Positions 13,834 through 22,225 of a stretch of 25,865 nucleotides of DNA are shown here, piece by piece (within the stretch, counting starts at the first letter, position 1; the number at the start of each line of letters is the position of its first letter). The stretch covers positions 48,696 through 74,560 of the forward strand of contig DHXR01000037.1 of assembly GCA_002413785.1 (NCBI GenBank), read 5' to 3'. The position numbers were made by a program, and so were the translations under genes. The DNA is from Mucilaginibacter sp. UBA5151. Lineage in GTDB: Bacteria > Bacteroidota > Bacteroidia > Sphingobacteriales > Sphingobacteriaceae. Below the pieces are notes generated by a model. The model was not told the DNA's origin. It made no database searches and was given only the letters and a program-made list of their open reading frames with translations.

Positions 13834-14205
13834 CTATTTTTTTAAGCGCTGGGTTTCCTGGTCTAAAAAATCAGCAAAACGTTGCCTTAAAATGCGGTGA
13901 TAGGCTATCATTTCTAAAGCCTCTGCTGTGAGGGTTGAGCCGCCGCCTTTTTTGCCGCCGGTTTGTGGTATTACTACAGGGCTTGCAGTTTGCGCATTTA
14001 AGGCGTTTACAAGGGCCCATGCTTTTTTGTACGACATGTTCATCTCTTTTGCCGCCATCCTGATGGAGCCTGTTTCGGCGATGCGTTCGAGCAATTCTAC
14101 CGGACCAGGGCCAAAAAAATGCCCTTCAGCTGCTTCCAGCCACAAACTGCCGTTAACTTTTACTGTATGGTTATTTTTTAATATGTTATTTATTGATATG
14201 CTCAT
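13834..14205 (-). CDS. ModE-like molybdate-responsive regulator, DNA-binding domain only
   Basis: A 123-residue winged helix-turn-helix protein like the N-terminal domain of ModE: FGPGPVELLERIAETGSIRM (about 31-50) followed by AAKEMNMSYKKAWALVNALN and the wing TGGKKGGGSTLTAEA. It ends with a helix used for dimerisation (RILRQRFADFLDQETQRLKK). The C-terminal molybdate-binding (TOBE/MOP) domains of E. coli ModE are missing, which is common for ModE-like proteins in Bacteroidetes; what it senses is therefore unclear. It lies 18 bases after xdhC, which fits control of molybdoenzyme genes. The palindrome 26 bases beyond its stop is a likely binding site. The start MSISINNIL is an ATG. Confidence 0.85.
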   Translation of the reverse strand: MSISINNILKNNHTVKVNGSLWLEAAEGHFFGPGPVELLERIAETGSIRMAAKEMNMSYKKAWALVNALNAQTASPVVIPQTGGKKGGGSTLTAEALEMIAYHRILRQRFADFLDQETQRLKK

Positions 14206-14223
14206 TGCCGTGGTTCAATTATC

Positions 14224-15345
14224 TTAATTTCTTTCGTGAATAGCGGTTTGCCGCAGTCTTAAAAAACCGCCTTCTCTTTTGGCGAAAACCGTTTTTATTT
14301 CGGCTATTATCGATAAAGCTATTTCTTCGGGGCTTACGGCGCCGATATCCAAACCGGCCGGGGCATAAATACGGGACATACCAGCATCGTTTATGGGTTT
14401 TCCTTCACCGGCCAGCTCACTAATGATTTTCTCTGACCGCACCCTTGGCCCCAGCATACCGATATAAAAGGCCTTTGTTTGTAAAGCCTTCAGTAAATTT
14501 ATTTTATCTGTATCATAATCATGCGACATTAAAACAATAGCGGTGTATTTATCGATTTTTATGTCGTTAAATTGATTGTACCCAAAAATGGCGTCAACCG
14601 TGTCCATAAACTTTGGATTTATTTTCAGGGGATTTGAAACCATAGTTACCCGGTAGCCAACTTCTTTTGTAAGCCGGGCCAGGGGGTAAATATCATACTG
14701 GTGCCCCATCAAAACCAAATGGATTTCGGGCAAAAGTATTTCGATAAACAAAGCCACTTTTTTCCATACCTCAAGCTCAAAATAAACGGGTGCAGATTTA
14801 CCGGTTTCAATTTGACTGATTATTCTTTCGTTCAGCATTTTTTCAAACGCCTCATCTCCAAAAACACTTAAACTTTCAAAGCCGGTATATCGAATTACTT
14901 CACCGGCTTTAACATGCGCCCAATTTCCTTCAATACCTGTTATGGTAAGCAGTACGTATGTTTGCCGGTTTGCAGCAATACATGATTTTAATACCTCAAC
15001 CGGGTTGTTTTCATCCTGAAACCGGAGGGGGGTAAACAATACATCAATAATGCCATTGCAGCCCAGGCCCACCCCAATCTGATAGGCGTCGTCCTGGGTG
15101 GTATCATAAGTGATCAATGAGGGTTTTGATTTAGCGATGGCTAAGCGCGCCCGTTTCAGCGCATCGCCTTCAAGGCAGCCGCCGCTGATCCCTCCAACCC
15201 AAACGCCGTCATCCGTAACCAGCATCCTTGCGCCGGTGCGCCGGTACGAAGAACCCTCCACCCGCACAACGGTTGCCAAAGCCGCCTGCATGGTTCCCTT
15301 ATCCAGATTATCGTAGGCCCTGATGATAGCTTTTATTTCTTTCAT
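14224..15345 (-). CDS. xdhC: XdhC/CoxI family molybdoenzyme maturation factor
   Basis: XdhC-type chaperones bind the molybdenum cofactor, promote its sulfuration and insert it into xanthine dehydrogenase-family enzymes. The 373-residue protein has the N-terminal XdhC/CoxI domain (ATVVRVEGSSYRRTGARMLV at 24-43, GGISGGCLEGDALKRAR from 51, then YQIGVGLGCNGIIDVLF) and the C-terminal Rossmann-like domain (LVLMGHQYDIYPLARLTKEV, IGMLGPRVRSEKI, IYAPAGLDIGAVSPEEIALS). Length is normal. The usual Rossmann GAGHVA appears as GHQYD, so nucleotide binding may be weakened. It is 7 bases after the O-methyltransferase gene and is followed by the ModE-like gene. No molybdoenzyme gene is in the window, so its client lies elsewhere. 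Confidence 0.88.
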   Translation of the reverse strand: MKEIKAIIRAYDNLDKGTMQAALATVVRVEGSSYRRTGARMLVTDDGVWVGGISGGCLEGDALKRARLAIAKSKPSLITYDTTQDDAYQIGVGLGCNGIIDVLFTPLRFQDENNPVEVLKSCIAANRQTYVLLTITGIEGNWAHVKAGEVIRYTGFESLSVFGDEAFEKMLNERIISQIETGKSAPVYFELEVWKKVALFIEILLPEIHLVLMGHQYDIYPLARLTKEVGYRVTMVSNPLKINPKFMDTVDAIFGYNQFNDIKIDKYTAIVLMSHDYDTDKINLLKALQTKAFYIGMLGPRVRSEKIISELAGEGKPINDAGMSRIYAPAGLDIGAVSPEEIALSIIAEIKTVFAKREGGFLRLRQTAIHERN

Positions 15346-15352
15346 TTGTTTA

Positions 15353-16021
15353 TCAGGAATTCACTATAGCTATCGCCATCCCGTCGTGCTCTTTGCTGCC
15401 AATGGTTTGAAAGATGGTTGCACTAACCTGCTTATTTGCGGCCAGCGCCTTGTTAAACCGCTGAACGCCTTTTACACGTTCATCGGTACTGTTATCATTC
15501 AGCACCTGCCCTTCGCGGATCACGTTGTCGGCAATAATTAATGTGCCCGGCCTTGAAAGTTTAAGTGCCCATTCAAAGTATTCGGTATAAGGTTGTTTGT
15601 CGGCATCAATAAAGATCATATCAAAAGGCTCAATGCCTTCCGCCACAATTAAGGGCAATTGCTCAAGCGCTTTCCCTACCCTGATCTGCACAATTTGGTC
15701 TAACCCTGCTTTGTTAATGTTCCGCTGTGCAACGTCTGCATGGGATTGCTCCAGTTCCAGGGTCAGCAAGTAGCCGTCAGCAGGGAGCGCCCGGCCAAGC
15801 CAGATGGTGCTGTATCCCCCAAGGGTTCCTAATTCCAATATGCGTTTTGCATTATTTAAGCGGGCTAAAAGCTGTAAGAACTTACCCTGGTTGGCCGATA
15901 TGCTGATAGCGGGGATGTCCGCCTCTTCCATCGATTTTATTGTGTCTTTTAAAACAGCGTCTTCGTAACCAAATAAGTTGCTGATGTATGCATCAACCGA
16001 TTCAAAAAGTTCCTGGTCCAT
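15353..16021 (-). CDS. SAM-dependent O-methyltransferase (Methyltransf_3 / COMT-like)
   Basis: A 222-residue class I methyltransferase of the catechol/caffeoyl-CoA O-methyltransferase type. SAM motif I is ILELGTLGGYSTIWLGRALP (61-80), the acidic strand is LLTLELEQSHADVAQRNI, and the metal-binding aspartate region is FDMIFIDADKQPYTEYFEWA, followed by LIIADNVIREGQVLN. Divalent metal probably orients a diol substrate; the natural substrate is unknown. It opens the tight xdhC-modE cluster and begins 3 bases after the stop of the NHL gene, so all four may be cotranscribed. The start MDQELFESVDAYI is an ATG. Confidence 0.85.
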   Translation of the reverse strand: MDQELFESVDAYISNLFGYEDAVLKDTIKSMEEADIPAISISANQGKFLQLLARLNNAKRILELGTLGGYSTIWLGRALPADGYLLTLELEQSHADVAQRNINKAGLDQIVQIRVGKALEQLPLIVAEGIEPFDMIFIDADKQPYTEYFEWALKLSRPGTLIIADNVIREGQVLNDNSTDERVKGVQRFNKALAANKQVSATIFQTIGSKEHDGMAIAIVNS

Positions 16022-16024
16022 ATA

Positions 16025-17230
16025 CTAATTGGGTTTTTGTTTGAGATGAAGATTGAAAATATTTTTTGAAACGTTTAAGATCCGCCTCCGGTTGCGGCAG
16101 GCAACGGCCACGCCGTTTTTGGCGCCGGACTGGCCATTGCCGGAAACAGTAGTAACTACCCCGGCAGGTGTTATCTTGCGGATCAGGTTATTATTTGCAT
16201 CGGCCACATAAACATTACCTGCTGCATCAACTGCCAGCCCTGCGGGGCCGTTGAACGAAGCCGCTGTACCTGTACTGTCAACCGCGCCTGCAAAACCGCT
16301 GCCGGCGAGGGTACTTACGGCGCCGCCGGGTGTTATTTTACGGATCAGGTTATTTACGCCGTCAGCGACATAAATATTACCGGTTCCATCCACTGTCACA
16401 CTATTGGGGAAATAAAAAGTGGCCGAATTTGCGGGGCCGTTGTTTGCCCCGAATAAAGTATCGGCGCCGGCAAAAAGACTGACATTGCCTGATGAATTTA
16501 CAAACAGAATGTCGTTGCTGAGGTAATTTGCCACATATATATTTCCTGACCCGTCTGCTGCTACGCCGGTAGGGTTATTAAATGAAGTTGGTGTTGCAGT
16601 GCCGGTAGTGCTGGTGACATTTGCTGCAAAGGTGCTCACAGTTCCCGCAGAATTTATCTTGCGGATAAGGTCATTCCCGGCATCGGCTACAAAAATGTTG
16701 TCAGATGCGTCAACAGTGACCCCAACCGGGCCGAAAAATGTAGCATTAATTCCCACCCCGTTTAGCGCACCGGTAGAATCGCTGCCGGCAATGGTACTTA
16801 CTGCCCCGGCAGAAGTTACCTTACGGATACGGTTATTCCCTGCATCGGCAACAAACAAATTCCCCGATGCATCTATAGTAATGCCCGCAGGCCTGTTAAA
16901 AGAGGCCAGGTTTCCGGTCGCATCAATTTTTCCCTGGTACCCGCTGCCTGCCAAAGTGCTTACTACACCGGCGGGGGTTATTTTACGGATCAGGTTATTG
17001 CCATAATCTGCCACGTATAAATTTCCCGCTGCATCTATGGCAATACCGGCAGGGCTGCTGAATGAAGGGAGCGAATCAATGGCAACAACAGCGCTGTCTT
17101 TTCCGCCGCCTTTGTTTACAATGATGCCGGTTTGTTTGAAATCTTTTTTTGTGCATGCGTCAATACAGCATGCCATTGAAAATAGCAATAAAGCAGTGTA
17201 AAATATTTGTTTATCAGGATGGGGCTTCAA
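16025..17230 (-). CDS. NHL-repeat lipoprotein, six-bladed propeller, altered C-terminus
   Basis: A 401-residue exported protein. A lipoprotein-type signal (FYTALLLFSMACCIDAC, with cysteines at about 21, 22 and 26) is followed by six NHL units. Each reads roughly ASFNGPAGLAVDAAGNVYVA followed by DANNNLIRKITPAG and a spacer such as VVSTLAGSG, enough for a closed six-bladed beta-propeller, a binding scaffold on the cell surface. Unit 4 is the most diverged (DILFVNSSG). The last 23 residues (CRNRRRILNVSKN onward) are basic and unlike the rest. In another frame the same DNA reads PAATGGGS then stop, so a recent indel near 16095 may have replaced the true end. The start is TTG at 17230; there is no ATG before the signal. 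A -7 box lies at 17265-17272. Confidence 0.75.
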   Translation of the reverse strand: MKPHPDKQIFYTALLLFSMACCIDACTKKDFKQTGIIVNKGGGKDSAVVAIDSLPSFSSPAGIAIDAAGNLYVADYGNNLIRKITPAGVVSTLAGSGYQGKIDATGNLASFNRPAGITIDASGNLFVADAGNNRIRKVTSAGAVSTIAGSDSTGALNGVGINATFFGPVGVTVDASDNIFVADAGNDLIRKINSAGTVSTFAANVTSTTGTATPTSFNNPTGVAADGSGNIYVANYLSNDILFVNSSGNVSLFAGADTLFGANNGPANSATFYFPNSVTVDGTGNIYVADGVNNLIRKITPGGAVSTLAGSGFAGAVDSTGTAASFNGPAGLAVDAAGNVYVADANNNLIRKITPAGVVTTVSGNGQSGAKNGVAVACRNRRRILNVSKNIFNLHLKQKPN

Positions 17231-17264
17231 TTTATTATTAAAAATGGTTGTACCGCAATGGTAC

Positions 17265-17272
17265 CAAATTTA
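17265..17272 (-). promoter_or_regulatory. -7 box before the NHL gene
   Basis: TAAATTTG on the minus strand matches TAnnTTTG exactly and lies 34 bases before the TTG start at 17230. GGTACC and GGTAC motifs follow in the leader (17245-17264) with a small dyad TACC/GGTA of unknown meaning. Confidence 0.45.
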
Positions 17273-17346
17273 ATCATCATTAATTAATAATTGGCGATTT
17301 GTTCATTTAAAATATGAAATTAATCAATAAGGCGATTGCTGATGCC

Positions 17347-18849
17347 TTAATTAGCTGGCAGTGTCATATCCGTAGTGTACAATCCGGTTTCCATGCCCTT
17401 GTCCAAATCATAAATGTCATTGTAGGTCAGCAGAACACCGTCTTTAACACTGCATGTAAGGTAAGTGATTTTTATGGGCACGGCCTTTTTTAAATAAAAG
17501 TTCCTGGTTATATACTTTTTCAGCGCGTTTTTTAATTCGGGTATTTTGTCTGTCGAAGCATCATTCGCTAACAGCAGTTCTGCTAATTTTTCAGCCTGCT
17601 CAACCCTTATACAACCATGGCTGTATGCCCTTGCTTCTTTTTTAAACAATTGCTGCTCGGGCGTATCATGCAGGTAAACATCATAAATATTGGGAAAACG
17701 GAAAACGATCAGCCCCAATGAATTATCGAATCCGGCCGACTGACGGATGCCGTAATTACCAGGGTCTCTCCGCACCATGGCCCTGTTAGCCGCGTTATCC
17801 TCAATGTAATTTCCTTTATAATCGTAAATGGTATAGTTGTTTTTCCTGAAATAGTCCGGATTATTCCTTGTACGGGGCAGCAGTTCTTTAATAAATATTT
17901 TTGGAGGCACCTTCCACTCAGGCGCAGTTGTAAAATAGGCGATAGCGCTTTCAAGGGTTGGCGTTGGTGCGGCGGGTTTGCCAATAATTACTTTAAACTG
18001 GTAAACTGTATCGGGCTGGTGGAATTCAAGGGTAAATGATGGAATATTGATATGGATATAAGTGGTGTCGTTATCTTTTATCCAGCGCAGGCGTTCAAGG
18101 TTGACAGCAATTTTTCTGATATCACTATCGGACACCTCATAGCAGTCACCTGTATAAAGGCCTGTAAGCAAATGCAAATGGAACTGCAGGTCTGTATATG
18201 CTTTTAGTTTTGGCTGAACACTCAGCAATGTCTTTATAAAATTCTTTTGCTGCAAAGCTGCTGCTAAAACTGTTTCGGCAAGGAATCCGGTGGTATTCCC
18301 GGAGTCAATTTTGATGGAGGAATAGTCGGGGTTAAGCTTGCCATAGTGCAGGTTATTGATGAACGTGAGCATGGCATCGGTAAGCAGGATATCAAACCCG
18401 GCCTTTTCCGTAACACTCGCTTTACTAAAATGCCGGGTAAGGTCATTTAGTTTTTCGTACAGCAACTCACCGGGATGATAATCGGGCGGGTTCAAACCAT
18501 ATTGCATTACACAATCCAGCATCAGCATAGCCTCTGAGGCATGCATTTTTACGGTTTCCGGGGCTATCCACGATAGTTTATAGCCTGATTGCTGATAAAA
18601 TCGTGCAACAGAGGCAGGGTAATTCAAATGTTTTTCATTTAAAATGATCTGCCCCCGTATGGAAGCCGAAAGCGCGGTGTCCTGGCTTTTATAAACGAAG
18701 CTTGCTTTTCCGGATGTATTACCGGCAGCCGCTTCAGCAATTGAAAAACAAGTCAGTAAGGCGCTTACCGCCAATAATATATACAGCTTAACGTTTCGTT
18801 TTAACCTGTAAGTTATGTTTTCCGGCCTTTTCATCTTATTGATTTTCAC
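17347..18849 (-). CDS. L,D-transpeptidase (YcbB/LdtD-like)
   Basis: A periplasmic enzyme that forms 3-3 peptidoglycan crosslinks or attaches proteins through a cysteine acyl-enzyme. An N-terminal membrane or signal segment (YILLAVSALLTCFSIAEAAA, about 23-42) precedes a helical scaffold domain (about 60-255) and a YkuD catalytic domain (about 262-430). The domain carries YLHDTPEQ (392-399) and the active-site SHGCIR with C413 and H411. At 500 residues it is shorter than E. coli YcbB (615) and I see no peptidoglycan-binding repeat between scaffold and catalytic parts. The upstream ATG (18849) would precede the predicted transcription start, so M6 at 18834 (MKRPENITYR) may be the real start. It has its own CRP/FNR-like promoter. 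Confidence 0.85.
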   Translation of the reverse strand: MKINKMKRPENITYRLKRNVKLYILLAVSALLTCFSIAEAAAGNTSGKASFVYKSQDTALSASIRGQIILNEKHLNYPASVARFYQQSGYKLSWIAPETVKMHASEAMLMLDCVMQYGLNPPDYHPGELLYEKLNDLTRHFSKASVTEKAGFDILLTDAMLTFINNLHYGKLNPDYSSIKIDSGNTTGFLAETVLAAALQQKNFIKTLLSVQPKLKAYTDLQFHLHLLTGLYTGDCYEVSDSDIRKIAVNLERLRWIKDNDTTYIHINIPSFTLEFHQPDTVYQFKVIIGKPAAPTPTLESAIAYFTTAPEWKVPPKIFIKELLPRTRNNPDYFRKNNYTIYDYKGNYIEDNAANRAMVRRDPGNYGIRQSAGFDNSLGLIVFRFPNIYDVYLHDTPEQQLFKKEARAYSHGCIRVEQAEKLAELLLANDASTDKIPELKNALKKYITRNFYLKKAVPIKITYLTCSVKDGVLLTYNDIYDLDKGMETGLYTTDMTLPAN

Positions 18850-18851
18850 TA

Positions 18852-18894
18852 TAAAATTGCGGTTTATGCGCCGTAAAAACAGTGACTGCCATCA
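18852..18894 (-). promoter_or_regulatory. CRP/FNR-like dyad and -7-like box before the L,D-transpeptidase
   Basis: TGACTGCCATCA (18883-18894, extended by G and C on its outer sides) has TGA-N6-TCA spacing. On the minus strand, 23 bases further on, is CAATTTTA (18859-18852), a partial -7 box. The spacing equals that upstream of the universal stress protein and the pyruvate-kinase-like gene. Confidence 0.55.
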
Positions 18895-18938
18895 CTTTAT
18901 GTATTGACAGTCAACATAGTTTTTCCCTTAAATAAAGA

Positions 18939-18962
18939 AAGCGCCCATGCATAAAGGCGCTT
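18939..18962 (-). terminator. Hairpin terminator after the 143-aa gene
   Basis: On the minus strand AAGCGCC (18962-18956) pairs with GGCGCTT (18945-18939) across a 10-base loop, followed by TCTTTATTT. It starts 24 bases past the stop at 18986. Confidence 0.6.
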
Positions 18963-18985
18963 CCGGGTTGTATATCATAGCTAAA

Positions 18986-19417
18986 TTAACAGGCGTTTAA
19001 GTCAATTGTTTTGTTATTCTCCCTGATAACGCTTTCTACAAGTTCAAACAATTGCTTTTTTACATCCCTGTAGTCCAGGGTTAACCTGGTCATCAAAGAT
19101 TCCAGCTGCACCTGATTGGCTGCTAAATCTTCCGCATTTTCAGGGATTATTTCCTCTGCCATCAGTTCAACTTGTTTAAGCTGATCAATAAGCAGGTTAT
19201 CCGCGCGGACGCTTTCTTTCTCCAGCTTCAATAGTTCTTTTCCGGCAATTTTAAATTTTTCAAAATAGGTTTTGTCACAAAGGGGGACGAAATAATCATC
19301 CATCAACCGGTGAAGGAATGCGGTTTCGATCTTAAAAAACTCAAGATCAGAAGACCATCGCCTTGCGGTAACATAATATTGCAAGGAACGTGACGACATT
19401 GCGGATGAAGTTCCCAT
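18986..19417 (-). CDS. Hypothetical helical / coiled-coil protein
   Basis: A 143-residue, mostly helical, acidic protein with no recognised family. After a short serine-rich start (MGTSSAMSSRSLQYYVTARR), the segment WSSDLEFFKIETAFLHRLMD and the heptad-like stretch FEKFKIAGKELLKLEKESVR suggest a coiled coil or four-helix bundle, continued by QVQLESLMTRLTLDYRDVKK. No signal peptide or membrane segment is seen. It sits between the Mg2+ ATPase and the L,D-transpeptidase, has its own terminator, and is preceded by a CRP/FNR-like dyad, so it probably belongs to the same stress set. The start is ATG at 19417. Confidence 0.65.
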   Translation of the reverse strand: MGTSSAMSSRSLQYYVTARRWSSDLEFFKIETAFLHRLMDDYFVPLCDKTYFEKFKIAGKELLKLEKESVRADNLLIDQLKQVELMAEEIIPENAEDLAANQVQLESLMTRLTLDYRDVKKQLFELVESVIRENNKTIDLNAC

Positions 19418-19489
19418 GATAATAATATTTATGATGTAAAAATCAGCACATTATGGTGTATGGACAATGATATTAAGCAATAAAAAACA

Positions 19490-19501
19490 TGATACTGGTC
19501 A
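19490..19501 (-). promoter_or_regulatory. CRP/FNR-like dyad before the 143-aa gene
   Basis: TGATACTGGTCA fits TGAY-N4-RTCA. The nearest -7-like box on the minus strand, TATCATTG (19472-19465), is only 17 bases away rather than 22-23, so the class II geometry seen elsewhere is not reproduced here. Confidence 0.35.
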
Positions 19502-19554
19502 CCTGCGGGGTTTGTAGCGAGGATTGTTTTTAATTAACCTTTTTATAAATTATT

Positions 19555-22107
19555 TTACCCCACTTTATATTTTGCTGCCAAATGCATCTTTTTATAAAAC
19601 CAGTGTTTAACCAGTTCGGCAGATAAAATATAGCATACAACGATCATTAACATCCAACCATAAAAAGAGATTGGCAATTGTACAAAACCAAACCATAGCG
19701 ACATAGGTGTAAGCGGTAATACCAACACGAATATCAGAATAAAGGCAGTAGCAATGGAAAGGTATTTACCCGGCAGGCTCTTAAAAAACGGCAACCTGGT
19801 GCGCACAACCAATACTATCAGGGTGGCGGAAATAACCGATTCAATAAACCAGCCTGTTTGAAATGCTTTTTCTTTGGCATGAAAGACATATATCAATACC
19901 CCGAATGTGAGGTAATCAAACACGGAGCTTAACAGGCCGAATATGATCATAAAATGCCTGATAAATTTTAAATCCCAGTGTTGAGGCGATTGGATATTGA
20001 TTTGGTCAACCCGGTCTGTGGCAATAGCCATTTCCGGAAAATCGGTCAGCAGGTTGGTGAGCAGTATTTGTTTTGGTAATAAAGGCAAAAATGGCATAAA
20101 TAACGAGGCGCCGGCCATGCTGAACATATTGCCGAAATTGGCGCTGGTGGCCATGAAAATATATTTCATGGTATTGGTAAAGGTCTTGCGCCCTTCAATA
20201 ATTCCGTTCGACAATACATCGAGGTCCCGGCTCAGCAAAACAATATCAGCGGCTTCCTTTGCCACATCAACAGCGGTATTTACCGAAATGCCCACATCTG
20301 CTGTATGCAGGGCAGGCGCATCATTAATGCCATCGCCCATAAACCCAACTACGTTCCCTGATTTTTTCAGAAACGTAATTATGCGCTCTTTCTGGTTGGG
20401 CTCAACCTCAGCAAAAATATGGGTTAGCGGCGCATGGTGTGTTAAAGCGGCATTACTCATCTTTTGCAAATCGGCGCCGGTAAGTATTTTTGGGTCTTTA
20501 ATACCTACCTGCATGGCCAGGCTTCGTGCCACCAGGGCATTATCCCCGGTTATTATTTTAAGCTTTACACCAAGCGTTTCAAGCTTAATTAAAATATCGG
20601 CCACGCCCGCCTTCGGTGGGTCAAATAAGGTAATGAAACCCAGGAAGATCATTCCCTCTTCATCATCCCTGGTAAACTTGTGGTCAGCTGCAGCCGGTTT
20701 ATAAGCAACGCCCAGCGTGCGGTAACCATCGTTGCTTAATTGCTGGTATTGCTCAACAATGGCTTTTTTGCACTGGTCAATACCAACCAGTTTGCCTTCG
20801 GGTGTTTCGGCCTGGGTACAGATGGCTAAAACAACATTTAAGGCGCCTTTGGTAATGGCCAGATTTTCAGTTTTGTTTTTTACCTGGATGGTTAGTCTTT
20901 TGCGGATAAAATCATAAGGGATCTCTGCCTGAACGGTGTACGTATTTGCCGGCCCTTTGTAGCTTAAGCAAATGGCTTCATCAATAGGGTTATTAAAACC
21001 CTGTTGCATGGACGCGTTGAGCCAGGCATATTGCAGCACCTTGTCGCTGTGTTCGCCATTAATGTCCAATGAGTCTTTCAGGTTTACTTTGCCTTCGGTA
21101 ATAGTGCCGGTTTTATCAGAACAAAGCACATTCATGCTGCCGAAGTTCTCGATAGACGACAGACGTTTTACAATTACCTTTAGCTTAGCCATTCGCCTTG
21201 CGCCGGTTGAAAGATTAACGCTGATGATGGCAGGTAATAATTGCGGCGTAAGTCCTACCGCTAATGCAAGGGAAAATAAAAATGAATCAAGCGGCGGTTT
21301 GTGCAGATAAACGTTTATGCCAAAAATGATGATCACCAGTATTAAGGTAACCTCCATCAGCATATAACCAAACTTGCGGATACCCCTTTCAAAATCTGTT
21401 TCCGGTGATCTTTGCTGTAACTGTGAGGATATCTTGCCGAATTCTGTTTGCGTGCCTGTTTTAATAATTAATGCACTTGCTTTACCGCTGATTACATGGG
21501 AACCCATAAACAAGGCATTGGTCCTTTTTGCTAAGGGGGTATCAGCCGGCACTACGCCGCAAACTTTTTCTACAGGATAGGTTTCGCCGGTAAAAGCAGC
21601 TTCATCAACAAACAATTCCTGCGATTCTACTAACAGACTGTCGCCGGGGATCAGGTCACCGGCAGATAGAAACACAATATCGCCAGGGACAACTACCTCA
21701 ACCGGTAGTTCCTTTTTTTGCTTATCCCTTAAAACTGAACAGTGCAATTGCACCAGTTTCAGCAGTTCTTTTATCGCATCAGCGGCGCCCTTTTCCTGCC
21801 AGAAACCAAGAAAGCTGCTGATCAGCACAATGGAGAGAATAATCACCGTATCAGGGACGTCCTTTAAACCTGCCGATAGCAAAGCGGCTACAATCAGCAA
21901 TATGGTAACAGGGCTTTTAAATTGCGATAAAAACAACAGAAAAGCAGAAGTATTTGAATTGCTTTTTATGGTATTCGGGCCATAAAGGCTTAACCGTTTG
22001 GTAGCCTCCATATCATTCAGGCCGTCTTTATTGCAGTTTAACTGCTTTAATGCTTCATCTGTGCTTAAATGCCAGAAGTTTTGAAAAAGTTCAGGTGTGT
22101 TTTCCAA
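19555..22107 (-). CDS. mgtA: P-type ATPase, magnesium-translocating type (MgtA-like)
   Basis: An inner-membrane P3B-type ATPase that imports Mg2+ using ATP. The 850-residue protein shows the cation ATPase N-terminus (LNCNKDGLNDMEATKRLSLY), actuator motif FTGE (172-175), the M4 motif GLTPQLLPAI (285-294), phosphorylation site CSDKTGT (D331 at the site), the nucleotide-domain TGDNALVARSLA and the hinge MGDGINDAPALHTADVGISV. The segment NFGNMFSMAGASLFMPFLPL followed by NLLTDFPEMAIATDRVD is characteristic of MgtA/MgtB. Its length is close to the E. coli enzyme (898). It begins 118 bases after the universal stress protein gene and shows no dyad of its own, so it is probably read from the uspA promoter. 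No MgtC or mgtA-type leader was recognised. Confidence 0.85.
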   Translation of the reverse strand: MENTPELFQNFWHLSTDEALKQLNCNKDGLNDMEATKRLSLYGPNTIKSNSNTSAFLLFLSQFKSPVTILLIVAALLSAGLKDVPDTVIILSIVLISSFLGFWQEKGAADAIKELLKLVQLHCSVLRDKQKKELPVEVVVPGDIVFLSAGDLIPGDSLLVESQELFVDEAAFTGETYPVEKVCGVVPADTPLAKRTNALFMGSHVISGKASALIIKTGTQTEFGKISSQLQQRSPETDFERGIRKFGYMLMEVTLILVIIIFGINVYLHKPPLDSFLFSLALAVGLTPQLLPAIISVNLSTGARRMAKLKVIVKRLSSIENFGSMNVLCSDKTGTITEGKVNLKDSLDINGEHSDKVLQYAWLNASMQQGFNNPIDEAICLSYKGPANTYTVQAEIPYDFIRKRLTIQVKNKTENLAITKGALNVVLAICTQAETPEGKLVGIDQCKKAIVEQYQQLSNDGYRTLGVAYKPAAADHKFTRDDEEGMIFLGFITLFDPPKAGVADILIKLETLGVKLKIITGDNALVARSLAMQVGIKDPKILTGADLQKMSNAALTHHAPLTHIFAEVEPNQKERIITFLKKSGNVVGFMGDGINDAPALHTADVGISVNTAVDVAKEAADIVLLSRDLDVLSNGIIEGRKTFTNTMKYIFMATSANFGNMFSMAGASLFMPFLPLLPKQILLTNLLTDFPEMAIATDRVDQINIQSPQHWDLKFIRHFMIIFGLLSSVFDYLTFGVLIYVFHAKEKAFQTGWFIESVISATLIVLVVRTRLPFFKSLPGKYLSIATAFILIFVLVLPLTPMSLWFGFVQLPISFYGWMLMIVVCYILSAELVKHWFYKKMHLAAKYKVG

Positions 22108-22180
22108 TGTTTATGTTGTTGAAGGGTTGTCAAATTGAACTATTGTAAAGTTAACAGGATTTTGACAATGTTTAACTTGT

Positions 22181-22201
22181 GGCGATATTAAAAATATCAC
22201 C
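22181..22201 (-). promoter_or_regulatory. GATATT dyad between the stress protein and ATPase genes
   Basis: GGCGATATT (22181-22189) and AATATCACC (22193-22201) form a 9-base inverted repeat with one mismatch around AAA. In RNA the mismatch becomes a G-U pair. It may be an operator or a weak attenuating hairpin; no T-run follows. Confidence 0.35.
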
Positions 22202-22225
22202 TTATAACAATACCAATTAAAATAA

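Noticed and set aside
13734..13931. 65-codon plus-strand frame over the Mo-box
   Set aside because: It crosses the operator and the end of the ModE-like gene and has no domain; the palindrome explains the sequence better.
16599..17006. 135-codon plus-strand frame with internal repeats
   Set aside because: Its repeats are the antisense of the NHL units; no independent evidence.
17328..17349. Terminator for the L,D-transpeptidase (TAAGGC/GCCTTA)
   Set aside because: Only a 6-bp stem that overlaps the stop codon, with no clear T-run.
19997..20704. 235-codon plus-strand open frame opposite the Mg2+ ATPase gene
   Set aside because: It is antisense to well-conserved ATPase motifs, has serine-rich nonsense composition and no family resemblance.
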